This document shows positions 47,379 through 55,070 of a stretch of DNA of 64,000 nt, one piece after another. Numbering within the stretch: the stretch's first letter is position 1; each line of letters begins with the position of its first letter. Under the pieces are notes generated by a model. It ran no database searches. It worked only from the letters and a program-made list of their open reading frames with translations, and was not told the origin of the DNA. The stretch covers positions 19,751 to 83,750 of the forward strand of contig JAHWHY010000006.1 of assembly GCA_019323015.1 (NCBI GenBank), given 5' to 3'. The translations under genes and the position numbers were made by a program. The DNA is from Candidatus Woesearchaeota archaeon (GTDB taxonomy: Archaea; Nanobdellota; Nanobdellia; Woesearchaeales; ARS49).

Positions 47379-48059
47379 TTATTCAAGCCATCCCGGGCTG
47401 TCCTGCTTTGCTCTTTTTATTCTTACTTTTTCTTCCCATGCGTGGAGTGCTTCCTCTAGTCTTGTAAGGTGCTGTTCAATCTCTTCTGGTTTTGCTATTA
47501 TTGTGTCCTGCAGTGTATACCTGTCTATGTGGTTTTTGCTGAATTCATCTGTGCTTCTTGTCATCTGCAGCGGCATTATTCCATGGCGCGCATCGTTCAC
47601 TATGCGTATTTCATACGGCTTTCCGTGGTAAATTCCCTCTATGTAGAAGTCTTTTTCAGCAAATTCTCTGAAAAGTTCTGGCGTTAGGCTGAATAGTGAT
47701 GGCGTGCCCCTATTTCCTGTTGTTACCAGCTGCATTCCCAGGCTGATGAGTTTTTCATTTATGAAGTTGGGCTCTGTAAGGAAAAAGTGCTTGTTTTGGT
47801 GCACTGTTTCAGCTAAAATTAAAAACAGTCCAAGTGCATCCTTGAATGTCATATCTGCTGTTATTCTTGCCTGGTCAAGGCCTTGTTCTTTTGCTTTTTC
47901 CGGCGCGCAGTATTTTATTTTTAGTGGTGCTTCTGCAATAATGCTTGGCGGCCTGCCCTCGATTATCTGCGGCTTTGTTATTTTGTATTCCTGCTCAAAT
48001 TCTGTTTTTATTAAATTGTTGCGCGTGTGTATTTTGTATACATCAACTAGTCTTCCCAT
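47379..48059 (-). CDS. Hypothetical protein (226 aa)
   Basis: 226 residues, soluble, mixed alpha/beta, with no signal peptide. Central segments YCAPEKAKEQGLDQARITADMTFKDALGLFLILAETVHQNKHFFL and YIEGIYHGKPYEIRIVNDARHGIMPLQMTRSTDEF may form a nucleic-acid or ligand-binding fold, but no family is recognised. It follows the cis-prenyltransferase-like gene by 18 bp and may be co-transcribed. Confidence 0.6.
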   Translation of the reverse strand: MGRLVDVYKIHTRNNLIKTEFEQEYKITKPQIIEGRPPSIIAEAPLKIKYCAPEKAKEQGLDQARITADMTFKDALGLFLILAETVHQNKHFFLTEPNFINEKLISLGMQLVTTGNRGTPSLFSLTPELFREFAEKDFYIEGIYHGKPYEIRIVNDARHGIMPLQMTRSTDEFSKNHIDRYTLQDTIIAKPEEIEQHLTRLEEALHAWEEKVRIKRAKQDSPGWLE

Positions 48060-48077
48060 TATGTTCCCACCCCGAAT

Positions 48078-48794
48078 CTAATTTGATTGGAAAAATACGA
48101 GTGACTTTAAAAAGTCTTCTCTTCCGAATTCCGGCCAGTTTATGCCTGTGAAGTGTATTTTTGTGTTTGTGCTGTCCCACAGCAGTAATCCGCCTGTTGT
48201 TTTTTTCTTTCCACTCACTATGAGCAGGTCTGGCGGCAAAAAATATGATGCGTATATGTTTTCTTTTACAAGCGCCTTGTCTATGTTTTCTGGTGTTATC
48301 TTGTCCAGCTTTACCTGTTGTGTTAGCAGTTTGCATGCATCCACGATTTCTTCCTGCCCGCTGTATTGTATGCAGAAGTTGACAAATTGCTTGTCATAGT
48401 CTTTTGTGTCTGAGATTATTTTTTTTATTGGTTCTATGAGCCTTTGGGGGAGGTTGTACCATTTTCCCAGGACTGATATCTTGATTTGGTTATTGTGTAT
48501 GTGGCCCCAGTTTAGCAGCAGGCTGAAGAATTCAACAAGCTGGTCTATTTCTTCTTCTGCTGGTTTTGTTGTTCTTGAGAAGAAGGTTAGTAGTGGGATG
48601 TTTAGTTTTGTCCCTACTTTTATTGCGTTTTTTATGTTCAAAAATTCTGTTTTGTATACGTCTTGGAGTGTTATGTTGTTTTTCTGTGCGTGTTCCTCGC
48701 ACCCGTCCACGATTATTGCGACGTGTTTTGGGAGGTTCTGGCTGCTAAGCTGTATCTTGCTCTTTACTCCTTCCCAAAGGTTTATGATTCCCAC
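48078..48794 (-). CDS. Divergent cis-prenyltransferase (UppS/DHDDS fold)
   Basis: 238 residues. The N-terminal HVAIIVDGCEEHA corresponds to HVAIIMDGNGRWA of undecaprenyl diphosphate synthase: the first Asp is kept but N-G-R-W is not. LTFFSRTTKPAEEE replaces the F-S-x-E-N-W loop, and near the C-terminus DLLIVSGKKKTTGGLLLWDSTNTKIHFTGINWPEF matches the D-L-x-I-R-T-x-G-x-x-R-x-S-x-F-L-x-W region but lacks the isopentenyl-diphosphate-binding Arg and Ser. Fold assignment is confident; activity is doubtful. It could be the non-catalytic partner of a heteromeric enzyme. Confidence 0.78.
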   Translation of the reverse strand: MGIINLWEGVKSKIQLSSQNLPKHVAIIVDGCEEHAQKNNITLQDVYKTEFLNIKNAIKVGTKLNIPLLTFFSRTTKPAEEEIDQLVEFFSLLLNWGHIHNNQIKISVLGKWYNLPQRLIEPIKKIISDTKDYDKQFVNFCIQYSGQEEIVDACKLLTQQVKLDKITPENIDKALVKENIYASYFLPPDLLIVSGKKKTTGGLLLWDSTNTKIHFTGINWPEFGREDFLKSLVFFQSN

Positions 48795-48870
48795 AATGCA
48801 CCCAAAATCTGTTGTTACTAGTATGTTGAGATACTAATATTTATAAACTTTTTCACATTTAAGGGGTTTT

Positions 48871-49710
48871 ATGATTGGGTTGATTTATGGGGTGTGCTTG
48901 TTTTTGCTTGTTATAGGGACTTTCACAGACCTGAAAGTTCGTGAGGTTCCTGACTGGCTTAATTATTCTGGCATTTTTGTTGGCCTGGGCCTTAGGCTGA
49001 TTTGGTCTTTTTACTCTTTTGACTGGAGTTATATTATTCATGGCTTGGTTGGCTTTGGTGTTTTTTTTGGTCTTGCCTGCCTGATGTTTTATCTTGGTCA
49101 GTGGGGCGGCGGTGATGCTAAGATGCTCATGGCTCTTGGTGCTTTGCTTGGCTTGGAATTAAGTTTTGAGAGTTTTACAGTCGGCTTTCTTGTTAGCTTG
49201 ATGATTGTTGGGGGATTGTATGGCTTTGCATGGAGTGCTGTTCTTGCTGCAAGGAACTGGAAAAAGTTTTCTTTTGATTACAGGAAGGTTCTTGCTGAGA
49301 AGAGAAAATACAGGGTGTTTTTCCTTGGTTTTTCTTTTGTGTTGCTTGTTTCTGCTGTTTTTGTTTCAGATGTTTTCACGAGGTTCTTGCTGGTTTTTTT
49401 TGCCTTGTTTGTTCCTGCGATGAATTATCTTGTTTTTGCTGTAAAGGCTGTTGAGAATTCCTGCATGTATCAGCGGGTCAAGCCTTCTGAATTGACAGAG
49501 GGTGACTGGATTGCCAAGGATGTGAAGGTGAAAGGCAAGAGAATCTGCGGCCCTAAGGATTTGGGTATTGAAAAAAAGCAGATAAGAAAACTGGTTAAGT
49601 TAAAGGTTAAGTCTGTTGTTGTCAAGACAGGCATTCCTTTTGTTCCCTCTTTTTTAATGGCGTTTTTGCTTACTCTGTGGATTGGGAATCCTTTTGTTTA
49701 CCTTCTGTAA
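48871..49710 (+). CDS. Type IV prepilin/archaellin peptidase (A24 family)
   Basis: 279 residues. The two catalytic aspartates lie in GTFTDLKVREVPDWLNY (about residue 19) and the GxGD motif GGGDAKMLMALGALLG (about residue 76), as in FlaK/PibD and PilD-type peptidases. It has about six membrane helices and a C-terminal soluble segment (TEGDWIAKDVKVKGKRICGPKDLGIEKKQIRKL) before the last helix, the arrangement of archaeal EppA/FlaK-like members. It overlaps the convergent gene by 41 bp. Confidence 0.92.
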   Translation: MIGLIYGVCLFLLVIGTFTDLKVREVPDWLNYSGIFVGLGLRLIWSFYSFDWSYIIHGLVGFGVFFGLACLMFYLGQWGGGDAKMLMALGALLGLELSFESFTVGFLVSLMIVGGLYGFAWSAVLAARNWKKFSFDYRKVLAEKRKYRVFFLGFSFVLLVSAVFVSDVFTRFLLVFFALFVPAMNYLVFAVKAVENSCMYQRVKPSELTEGDWIAKDVKVKGKRICGPKDLGIEKKQIRKLVKLKVKSVVVKTGIPFVPSFLMAFLLTLWIGNPFVYLL

Positions 49711-50218
49711 AGCCTCTTTCCTGATAGTGAGAGGTTATTATTTTTGAAAGGTCTTTTGCTCTTTTTGTCGGCCCTTCTATCAGGACAAGCACGTGTTCCT
49801 CATTGTGCATTGTTTTGTAGAAGGCTTTTAAGAGCATGTCTGCTGACCTGTATGTCTGCATGAATCCAAAAGGCAGGAGATTTCTTGTCTCTTTCCATTT
49901 CAGTTCTTTTTTTCCCAGCTCTTCCTGCAGTTCTTTGTCAGGCCCTGCAAACAAGGGTGTTGGTTTTTCCTGTGTTTTTCTCTCAAACAAGAGGCTTTCC
50001 AGGACAAGCATTTCAGGCGTGTTTTTTTTGCTTAGTTCATAAACTGATTCCCTTCCTTTTGGGTAAGGGATATCATAGCCTGCTCTTCTGAGCACTCGTG
50101 TGACATTTCCTCCTGATTTTGGGCCCCAGCCAATTGCTTCAAGTATTTCTTCTACTGTTTTGTCTTGTTCCCATAGCTCCAGAATTCTTTTCTCATTCTC
50201 CTCACTTACATAAGCCAT
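49670..50218 (-). CDS. Hypothetical protein with N-terminal HTH
   Basis: 182 residues. The N-terminus NEKRILELWEQDKTVEEILEAIGWGPKSGGNVTRVLRRAGYDIPYP looks like a helix-turn-helix of homeodomain-like type; the remainder is helical with a conserved-looking C-terminal half (HVLVLIEGPTKRAKDLSKIITSHYQERG). It is probably DNA-binding. Its 3' end overlaps the prepilin peptidase gene on the other strand. Confidence 0.6.
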   Translation of the reverse strand: MAYVSEENEKRILELWEQDKTVEEILEAIGWGPKSGGNVTRVLRRAGYDIPYPKGRESVYELSKKNTPEMLVLESLLFERKTQEKPTPLFAGPDKELQEELGKKELKWKETRNLLPFGFMQTYRSADMLLKAFYKTMHNEEHVLVLIEGPTKRAKDLSKIITSHYQERGFTEGKQKDSQSTE

Positions 50219-50250
50219 GGATATTCTTATGTTTTCTGAGTATAAAAAGT

Positions 50251-50892
50251 TTAGGCTTTTTTAAACATTTTTGGAAGGAGAATCACGAGCAGGATAAAGA
50301 AGACGAACTTCGTGACTGGCTGTGTGATGAAGTAAAAGCTTAAGTTGCCCCTGCTTACAGGCACTATCAGCGGGCTTATAAGGAAAAGTATGATGAATAT
50401 TATTCCTATTGTCTTGTCAAATATCTTGTTTTTTACTCCTGCAAGGCTTGTTATTGCGTATATTATTACCATTATTGGCAGTATGCTCTCTGCAGCTGCA
50501 GCCCACACTCCTCCAAAGTTCAACTCAATAATATGCTCTATAAGGATAATCAGTGTTCCTTTTATGAAAAGCGGGTTTAACAGCAGGAATAACGGCGGTA
50601 TCATTGCAAATATCCATGCTGTTTTCTTGTGAGTGTTTTTTAGCAGGAGTATTGCTGCTATGGTATAACACACTATCAAAAGCATTTTTATGTGTGTTAT
50701 GTTCAGCGTGATATCTGCAAATTGTGACAGGAAATATGTCATGTTCATGAATGGTGTCATGAGAAAGCCTTGCAATGATATTGGGCTTGCAAAAAAGTCA
50801 ACCAGGCTGTTTATTGTAAAAAAAATGCTTGATATTAGGAATGATATTGTTGTTATTGCAAATGCAAGAAATGTTCTTGTTCTCCAGTTCAT
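50251..50892 (-). CDS. Polytopic membrane protein (213 aa)
   Basis: 213 residues with about six membrane spans (TFLAFAITTISFLISSIFFTI, ITHIKMLLIVCYTIAAILLL, TAWIFAMIPPLFLLLNPLFI, ILIEHIIELNF, ILPIMVIIYAITSLAG, and two near the end). There are no recognised motifs. It is coupled by a 4-bp overlap to the upstream methyltransferase gene, so the two may act together in lipid or glycan modification. Confidence 0.68.
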   Translation of the reverse strand: MNWRTRTFLAFAITTISFLISSIFFTINSLVDFFASPISLQGFLMTPFMNMTYFLSQFADITLNITHIKMLLIVCYTIAAILLLKNTHKKTAWIFAMIPPLFLLLNPLFIKGTLIILIEHIIELNFGGVWAAAAESILPIMVIIYAITSLAGVKNKIFDKTIGIIFIILFLISPLIVPVSRGNLSFYFITQPVTKFVFFILLVILLPKMFKKA

Positions 50893-51569
50893 TTTCTATA
50901 CCCTACCCATACAGTGACTAGTTCTGTCATGTACTGGCTTAGTATTGGCTTCACAGAAACTTTCTCAAAATCAAAGTCTGGGAATTCCCTGAATACCTCT
51001 TTTGGAGGTATCAGATTAAAGTGTAATGCCTTGCTTGCTAATAAGCCTGCCGGATTTTGATTGATTAATGGCGCGATTATCGGGCCTTCTCTTACTACCC
51101 TGTTCATTTCTCTTGCAACTTGTTGAGGGTCTTTTACTACCTCAAATAATCCTGCTATTATTAGCCAGTCAAACTCTTCTTTTTGGAATGTTTTTTTTGT
51201 TCCGTTCACTGACTGGTTGTAGAATGATCTCGCGTATGACAGGTCTGCTCCGTCTGCCTGCCATAACTGCACAGGCACTTTGTGTTTTCTTGCTTTTCTT
51301 TCTGCTATTCTAAGGCTTGGTACTGACATGTCAAATGCATCTACAACAAGATGGTTTAGGTTGGTTCCTTTTTTTCTTTCTGCTTTTGTGAGCCCTGTTG
51401 TCCACCTTAGTGTTCCGCATCCTGCCTCAAGCCCTTTTGTGAGGCTTCTGTTTATCAGGGGAAGGTCTGTCTGCTCAAAGAATTTGATTGGAAACTGCTG
51501 GTGTCCTGTAATGTAGCTTCCTGCTTCGTATATTATGGTTAATAATGGCCCATACTCACGAAAGTTCAT
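50889..51569 (-). CDS. SAM-dependent methyltransferase
   Basis: 226 residues. GLEAGCGTLRWTTGL is motif I, VVDAFDMSVPSL motif II, WQADGADL the adenine-side acidic loop and FDWLIIAGLFEVVKDPQQVAREMNRVVREG the methyltransferase 11/25-type motif IV-V. The N-terminal FREYGPLLTIIYEAGSYITG is a family-independent lead. The substrate is unknown; coupling to a membrane protein gene suggests a membrane-linked substrate such as a lipid or quinone. Confidence 0.8.
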   Translation of the reverse strand: MNFREYGPLLTIIYEAGSYITGHQQFPIKFFEQTDLPLINRSLTKGLEAGCGTLRWTTGLTKAERKKGTNLNHLVVDAFDMSVPSLRIAERKARKHKVPVQLWQADGADLSYARSFYNQSVNGTKKTFQKEEFDWLIIAGLFEVVKDPQQVAREMNRVVREGPIIAPLINQNPAGLLASKALHFNLIPPKEVFREFPDFDFEKVSVKPILSQYMTELVTVWVGYRK

Positions 51570-51607
51570 TTTATCCTTGATTTAAGAAAAATAGTATATA
51601 AATTTTA

Positions 51608-51972
51608 TTAAAGTTCCCCTTTGTTGTCTATGATGAAATCTATTGCTTCTCTGTAGAAGTCTTCCAAGCTCATTGCTGAGAGTGTTGCTGATAATCCATC
51701 ATAGAAAGGGCCTTCTGTGTTTTGGTGGTAGTTCTCATACCATCCCAGTACTTCTGCATACCAGTCTGTTCTTGGTGCGCCGTGTTTAAGGTGTATCTCT
51801 ATCTGTGCTGCTGTGAATGCTCCGTCAAATGCATCTGCCCTGTCTTCTAATGATTGGTATTTTTTTGTATGTATGTCGGTATCTGCAGTTCAACAAGCCT
51901 GTTTAGCAGTTCCTGTCTTGGATTGCTTACATCACTGTGCATCAGCTTTATCAGCAGTTCTTTCATTTCCAT
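51608..51972 (-). pseudogene. Gene interrupted by a frameshift at a run of seven A
   Basis: The reading frame begins MEMKELLIKLMHSDVSNPRQELLNRLVELQIPTYIQK (ATG 51972, with a TATA-like TTTAAAAATA about 25 bp upstream) and then meets a stop. A -1 shift at A7 (51860-51866) opens a frame that continues KYQSLEDRADAFDGAFTAAQIEIH... to IIDNKGEL at 51608, giving a single protein of about 120 residues. The heptamer A AAA AAT is a possible slippery site, so the alternatives are a sequencing homopolymer error, a true pseudogene or programmed frameshifting. No family is recognised. Confidence 0.65.
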
Positions 51973-52010
51973 GACTAGAAATAAGTATTTGATATTTTTA
52001 AAGCTAATGC

Positions 52011-52517
52011 TTATTCTTTTTCTATTACTTTTATTATGTGCCATCCGAATTGTGTTTTTACTGGTTTTGATAATTCGTCTTTTTTTAGGCTGAAGGCTGC
52101 GGTCTCAAATTCTTTGACCATCATTCCTTTGCCAAACCATCCCAGGTCTCCGCCTTTTTTTCCTGACGGGCACATTGATTTTTCTTTTGCTATCTCATCA
52201 AAGTCTTTGCCGTGGTTTAGGTCATATAATATTGCATTTGCTTCTTCTTCTGTTTTTACGAGTATGTGTTTTGCATGGACTTTTTTTGCCATTGTTTCCA
52301 CCTTTTGTTCTTTTACAGTTTCATTCTTTACCGGTTCTTCTTGTTTCTTTTCAACTGTTTCATTCTTTGCAGGTTCTTCGGCTGTGATGTTCTTTTCTTC
52401 AGTCATGTTTTTTGCAGGCTCTTCAGTTATGTTCTTTACAGGCTCTTGTTTCTCAACAGGCTTTGCGCATGCAGTAAGAACCAGCAATATTGTTAGTATT
52501 AATAGTATTTTTTTCAT
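52011..52517 (-). CDS. Parvulin-type peptidyl-prolyl isomerase lipoprotein
   Basis: 168 residues. The signal peptide MKKILLILTILLVLTAC ends in a lipobox. Next comes a repetitive linker of E/K/N/P units (EEPAKNMTEE, EEPAKNETVE, EEPVKNETVK) with many N-x-T sequons. The PpiC domain is VHAKHILVKTEEEANAILYDLNHGKDFDEIAKEKSMCPSGKKGGDLGWFGKGMMVKEFETAAFSLKKDELSKPVKTQFGWHIIKV. It probably helps fold extracytoplasmic proteins and is a substrate for Lgt. Confidence 0.92.
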   Translation of the reverse strand: MKKILLILTILLVLTACAKPVEKQEPVKNITEEPAKNMTEEKNITAEEPAKNETVEKKQEEPVKNETVKEQKVETMAKKVHAKHILVKTEEEANAILYDLNHGKDFDEIAKEKSMCPSGKKGGDLGWFGKGMMVKEFETAAFSLKKDELSKPVKTQFGWHIIKVIEKE

Positions 52518-52596
52518 TTTAGTTTTAGTGTCTTGTTCTGGTATATATATTTTTTGTGTGAAGCTTTTTATATTAACTTTATTTATATTGCATAAA

Positions 52597-52905
52597 ATGA
52601 ATTCACACGAAAAAGCTACACAGAGAAGGATTCAGGGAATCCAGGAAGCACTTCAAGATGGTGTTGAATGCCCGCAAAGAGAGCAGACAGGCAAAGTTGT
52701 TTACTGCAGGAATGAAGGTCTTGCAGAAAAGGCAGGATGCCCTCATCTTGGTTCTGAGACTGTTCCTGTCTGCATAGACAAGCCAAGCCAGGAACGTGAA
52801 GACTATATTCTAAAGAAAACAAAAGTAAAGCCAACAGGCCCGCGTGAAAGTGTTCCTTCTCACATGGCAGAAAAGCATGTCTGCAAGTATAAGCTTTTTG
52901 AGTAA
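52597..52905 (+). CDS. Small Cys-rich protein (102 aa)
   Basis: 102 residues starting MNSHEKATQRRIQGIQ. Five Cys are spread as VECPQ, YCRNEG, GCPHLG, VCIDKP and VCKYK, several followed by Pro or Lys as in zinc ribbons or small rubredoxin-like clusters. The protein is basic and may bind metal or nucleic acid. The start follows a TATA-like TTTATATT by about 20-25 bp, so it is probably leaderless. No family is named. Confidence 0.65.
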   Translation: MNSHEKATQRRIQGIQEALQDGVECPQREQTGKVVYCRNEGLAEKAGCPHLGSETVPVCIDKPSQEREDYILKKTKVKPTGPRESVPSHMAEKHVCKYKLFE

Positions 52906-52949
52906 ATCAACCAAAAAGTATTTATACTAGTATACTATTTTGTATATTG

Positions 52950-53123
52950 ATGGATCTGGATGAAAAGATGTCCGACGGAATCATTGAAGAATCAGAGAGA
53001 CCTCCTGAACAGACTTCTACAATTGTTTTTGAGCTCAAAGACAAAGTCATTCAGTATTCAGAAGAAGACGGAGTAATCACACAACAAGTAATTAAGAACT
53101 ATGCTTCTAGTTATTTTGGGTAA
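52950..53123 (+). CDS. Acidic small protein (57 aa)
   Basis: A 57-residue ORF beginning MDLDEKMSDGIIEESERPPE, with TIVFELKDKVIQYSEEDGVITQQVIKNYASS following. A TATA-like TTTATACTAG lies about 30 bp before the ATG. Its stop codon is embedded in the repeated element TTTTGGGTAAGGTTTAATAA. It is acidic at the N-terminus, and the C-terminal part could be a small HTH-like helix pair. Its function is unknown. Confidence 0.55.
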   Translation: MDLDEKMSDGIIEESERPPEQTSTIVFELKDKVIQYSEEDGVITQQVIKNYASSYFG

Positions 53124-53133
53124 GGTTTAATAA
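53114..53133 (+). repeat. TTTTGGGTAAGGTTTAATAA repeat, copy 1 of 3
   Basis: This element recurs at 54112-54132 and 55071-55091 with one or two differences; a partial copy is at 57751-57762. Each full copy stands ahead of a plus-strand gene. It ends in a TTTAA(A)TAA stretch that can act as BRE/TATA. At this copy and at 54112 the TAA inside the repeat is the stop of an acidic mini-ORF. Confidence 0.6.
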
Positions 53134-53155
53134 CAAGCTGGTTAATCTTCTTTTT

Positions 53156-53566
53156 ATGGTCGAATTCAATCCAGATGGGAGCATAAAGATTCCTGGCTCT
53201 ATTGCTGCGAATATTGCAAGGAAAGAATTGAAGCTTAAAAGAGAAAAATGTATTCTTATCAAGAAAGAGTTCCTTGATTTCAAGCCGAAGAAATGTGTTT
53301 TGCATATTAAAGTGTCTGAGGCTTTTGAAGATTCTAACTTTGTCTCTGCTATATTTCATTCCTTGCAGCTGGATACTCCTGTAAAACTAGTGAAGATCAA
53401 TGAACAAGAGTATGATATTGAGATATGCTCAGATTTCAAAAGATGCTCTGACTGCAATGCCATATCCAGAAGATTCAGGGAATACTTAGAAGGCAACATG
53501 ATAGAAGAAAAAGGCAGCTGCCCCCAGAAAGAAAAGGATTTCTATTATGAGGATTATTTTGAGTAG
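53156..53566 (+). CDS. Hypothetical protein (136 aa)
   Basis: 136 residues: a beta-rich N-terminus (MVEFNPDGSIKIPGSIAANIARKELKLKREKCILIKKE), a middle with FEDSNFVSAIFHSLQLDTPVKLVKINEQEYDIEI and a Cys-containing C-terminus (CSDFKRCSDCNAISRRFREYLEGNMIEEKGSCPQKEKDFYYEDYFE) that may form a zinc site. It is preceded at the promoter distance by a TTTAATAA element. No family is recognised. Confidence 0.62.
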   Translation: MVEFNPDGSIKIPGSIAANIARKELKLKREKCILIKKEFLDFKPKKCVLHIKVSEAFEDSNFVSAIFHSLQLDTPVKLVKINEQEYDIEICSDFKRCSDCNAISRRFREYLEGNMIEEKGSCPQKEKDFYYEDYFE

Positions 53567-53568
53567 GC

Positions 53569-53594
53569 ACATGCATGCCTCTATGCATGCATGT
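53569..53594. terminator. Perfect 10-bp inverted repeat between convergent genes
   Basis: ACATGCATGC (53569-53578) and GCATGCATGT (53585-53594) are perfectly complementary with a 6-nt loop. The element lies between the end of the plus-strand 136-residue gene and the end of the minus-strand mini-ORF, which it slightly overlaps. It can form the same hairpin on either transcript, so it may mark both 3' ends. A recombination site is an alternative. Confidence 0.45.
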
Positions 53595-53748
53595 CTGCTT
53601 GTTTTTGCAGGGCATTTAAGTGTGCCAGTCTATGCTGTATATCAACTCGTTTTGATTGCAGTTTTAACATTGCCCGCTCAACCTTAGACAAGGTATACTG
53701 CAAATAGCCCATCTTTCTGTCAACCTCCATCATATCAATCTGCCCCAT
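53581..53748 (-). CDS. Mini-ORF c, 55-residue coiled-coil protein
   Basis: 55 residues, starting MGQIDMMEVDRKMGYLQYT, followed by a heptad-like helix (LSKVERAMLKLQSKRVDIQHRLAHLNALQK). GGGGTGA is 7 nt before the ATG. It is the last of three consecutive short ORFs on the minus strand, each with its own ribosome binding site. The high helical content suggests an oligomerising small protein. Function unknown. Confidence 0.6.
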   Translation of the reverse strand: MGQIDMMEVDRKMGYLQYTLSKVERAMLKLQSKRVDIQHRLAHLNALQKQADMHA

Positions 53749-53760
53749 TTTTTTCACCCC

Positions 53761-53868
53761 TTATACACCCCTGGCAAAGAAATCCAGGTATCTGCTGTTA
53801 AAAAAATCCATGCTTTCTTGAAAACCATCCCTTAACAGCCCAGGGCGGCCTTCAAATATTGATTTCAT
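53761..53868 (-). CDS. Mini-ORF b, 35 residues
   Basis: A 35-residue ORF, MKSIFEGRPGLLRDG then a helix (FQESMDFFNSRYLDFFARGV). GAGGTGAT precedes the ATG with a spacing of 5-6 nt. The C-terminal 20 residues are aromatic and amphipathic, as in small membrane-active or toxin-like peptides, but no homologue is recognised. It is the second ORF in the mini-operon. Confidence 0.5.
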   Translation of the reverse strand: MKSIFEGRPGLLRDGFQESMDFFNSRYLDFFARGV

Positions 53869-53878
53869 TTTAATCACC

Positions 53879-53923
53879 TCAGTCATCTATTTCATACAGG
53901 TAATCATTAGTTCTTTCCCACAT
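53879..53923 (-). CDS. Mini-ORF a, 14 residues
   Basis: MWERTNDYLYEIDD, with GGGGTGAT upstream (spacing about 5 nt). It is the first of three short ORFs with strong ribosome binding sites. Its length is at the limit of what can be believed as a peptide, so it may be a leader or uORF controlling the next two. Confidence 0.35.
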   Translation of the reverse strand: MWERTNDYLYEIDD

Positions 53924-54229
53924 TATTATCACCCCGTGTATTAAATGCAGAATTAGGGCAGAATTTCCTAACCTGCTCATTGATCATGAGCCTTTGAAAA
54001 TTAGAATCCTGTGCTTGTATAATCATACAAAGACAGCAGAGTATATAAATGCTCTGACACGAATGAGGGTATTTGTGTGAAGATTCAGGAAGATGACACT
54101 TCTGAATATCATTTTAGGTAAGGTTTAAATAAAGTGTTTATTCTCAAGAGAAAGATTTATATATCCTGCATCCTTTGATCTGCATGACTTGATGCTGCAG
54201 TGACTTCTTTAAATCAAAAAGGTGATAAA
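53924..54229. other. Intergenic region ahead of a lipoprotein gene
   Basis: A 306-bp stretch. It contains an AT-rich promoter (GTATATAAAT, 54041-54050) followed at 54077-54121 by a possible GTG-initiated 14-residue acidic ORF ending at the repeat copy 54112-54132. After that come ATTTATATATCC (another TATA) and the GGTGAT ribosome binding site of the lipoprotein gene. Apart from the tiny ORF and repeat I see no further gene. Confidence 0.5.
54112..54132 (+). repeat. TTTTAGGTAAGGTTTAAATAA repeat, copy 2 of 3
   Basis: The second copy of the element at 53114-53133, extended by one A and with an A for G at one position. It precedes the lipoprotein gene by about 100 bp, with another TATA box in between, so it may drive a long leader or be a remnant promoter. 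Confidence 0.6.
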
Positions 54230-55054
54230 ATGAAAAAACTCCTGCTTTTCGCTTTGATTGTCTTGGTTTTATTTGTTGTAGGCTGCCAGCCAAGAGGGCA
54301 GGCGATAGCTGCTGGAAGGCAGGCAAGAGCTGCGCCGGCTGATTTTTATGCGCAGCAACTGGATAATATGCCTAGTGAAGAAATGTTGTGGTATGAAGCG
54401 CCTTCAAAGAAGTTTGTGCAGGCTCCAGCGCCAGTTGAAGTAGGGTTTCAAGAGGGCGAAATCATGCATGATACCGAGTCAAAGGGCGGCACAGAAATCA
54501 CAGACGAGATTAATGAATGGGTTAGTTCAGTTATTAAAAGTGCAGAAGTTCTCAAGAAGAGTATTGAAGAGGAAAAAAGGCGCAAAAGTGCTGCTGCAGG
54601 GCAAGAGCCTCCTAAGACCTGCAAGTGCAAGTATGAGGCTGACAAAATGCTTTGCTGGGCTGTTTCAGGAGAGATCGTAAGGCGTCCTTCAACTGTTCTT
54701 GGCAGCGATAAAGTCAGTGTTACTGAAACTTTCGTGAGTGTAAGTCCTACCTGGGGCGGTGAGTGCATTAAAGAGATTCAAATAAGTTTTGATCCTGCGC
54801 TCACAACAACAGTTTCTACAGATAGTTTATGCCGGTCTAATGCAGAATGCAATGTTCCAGCAATCCAGACTCTTTGCAAGGGATTAATACCGGTTTTTCC
54901 AGGCCAGACACCAGAAGAGCAGGAAGCCATGAAAGAGGTGTCGTGTGCTAGCCCCTGGCGTGGCGGGATGGGTGCTGAATGGGGAGATATGGAAAGGGAT
55001 TGCTTGTGCAAGGCTGACTGGCAGTTCAATGGATGCACCTGCGAGCAGGGTTAA
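54230..55054 (+). CDS. Cys-rich secreted lipoprotein (274 aa)
   Basis: 274 residues starting MKKLLLFALIVLVLFVVGC (lipobox VVGC), with GGTGAT 4 nt before the ATG. The region behind the lipobox is Gly/Ala/Arg-rich. Then comes a Glu/Lys-rich helical stretch (residues 85-125) and a C-terminal domain with about 12 Cys (CKCKYEADKMLC... CNVPAIQTLCKG... CLCKADWQFNGCTCEQG), suggesting disulfides or metal ligation. No family is recognised. Confidence 0.72.
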   Translation: MKKLLLFALIVLVLFVVGCQPRGQAIAAGRQARAAPADFYAQQLDNMPSEEMLWYEAPSKKFVQAPAPVEVGFQEGEIMHDTESKGGTEITDEINEWVSSVIKSAEVLKKSIEEEKRRKSAAAGQEPPKTCKCKYEADKMLCWAVSGEIVRRPSTVLGSDKVSVTETFVSVSPTWGGECIKEIQISFDPALTTTVSTDSLCRSNAECNVPAIQTLCKGLIPVFPGQTPEEQEAMKEVSCASPWRGGMGAEWGDMERDCLCKADWQFNGCTCEQG

Positions 55055-55070
55055 TTTTTTTAATTTCTTT

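Noticed and set aside
48859..49041. Minus-strand ORF over the start of the prepilin peptidase gene
   Set aside because: The codon pattern belongs to the plus-strand gene with intact catalytic motifs; the antisense frame has no start signal.
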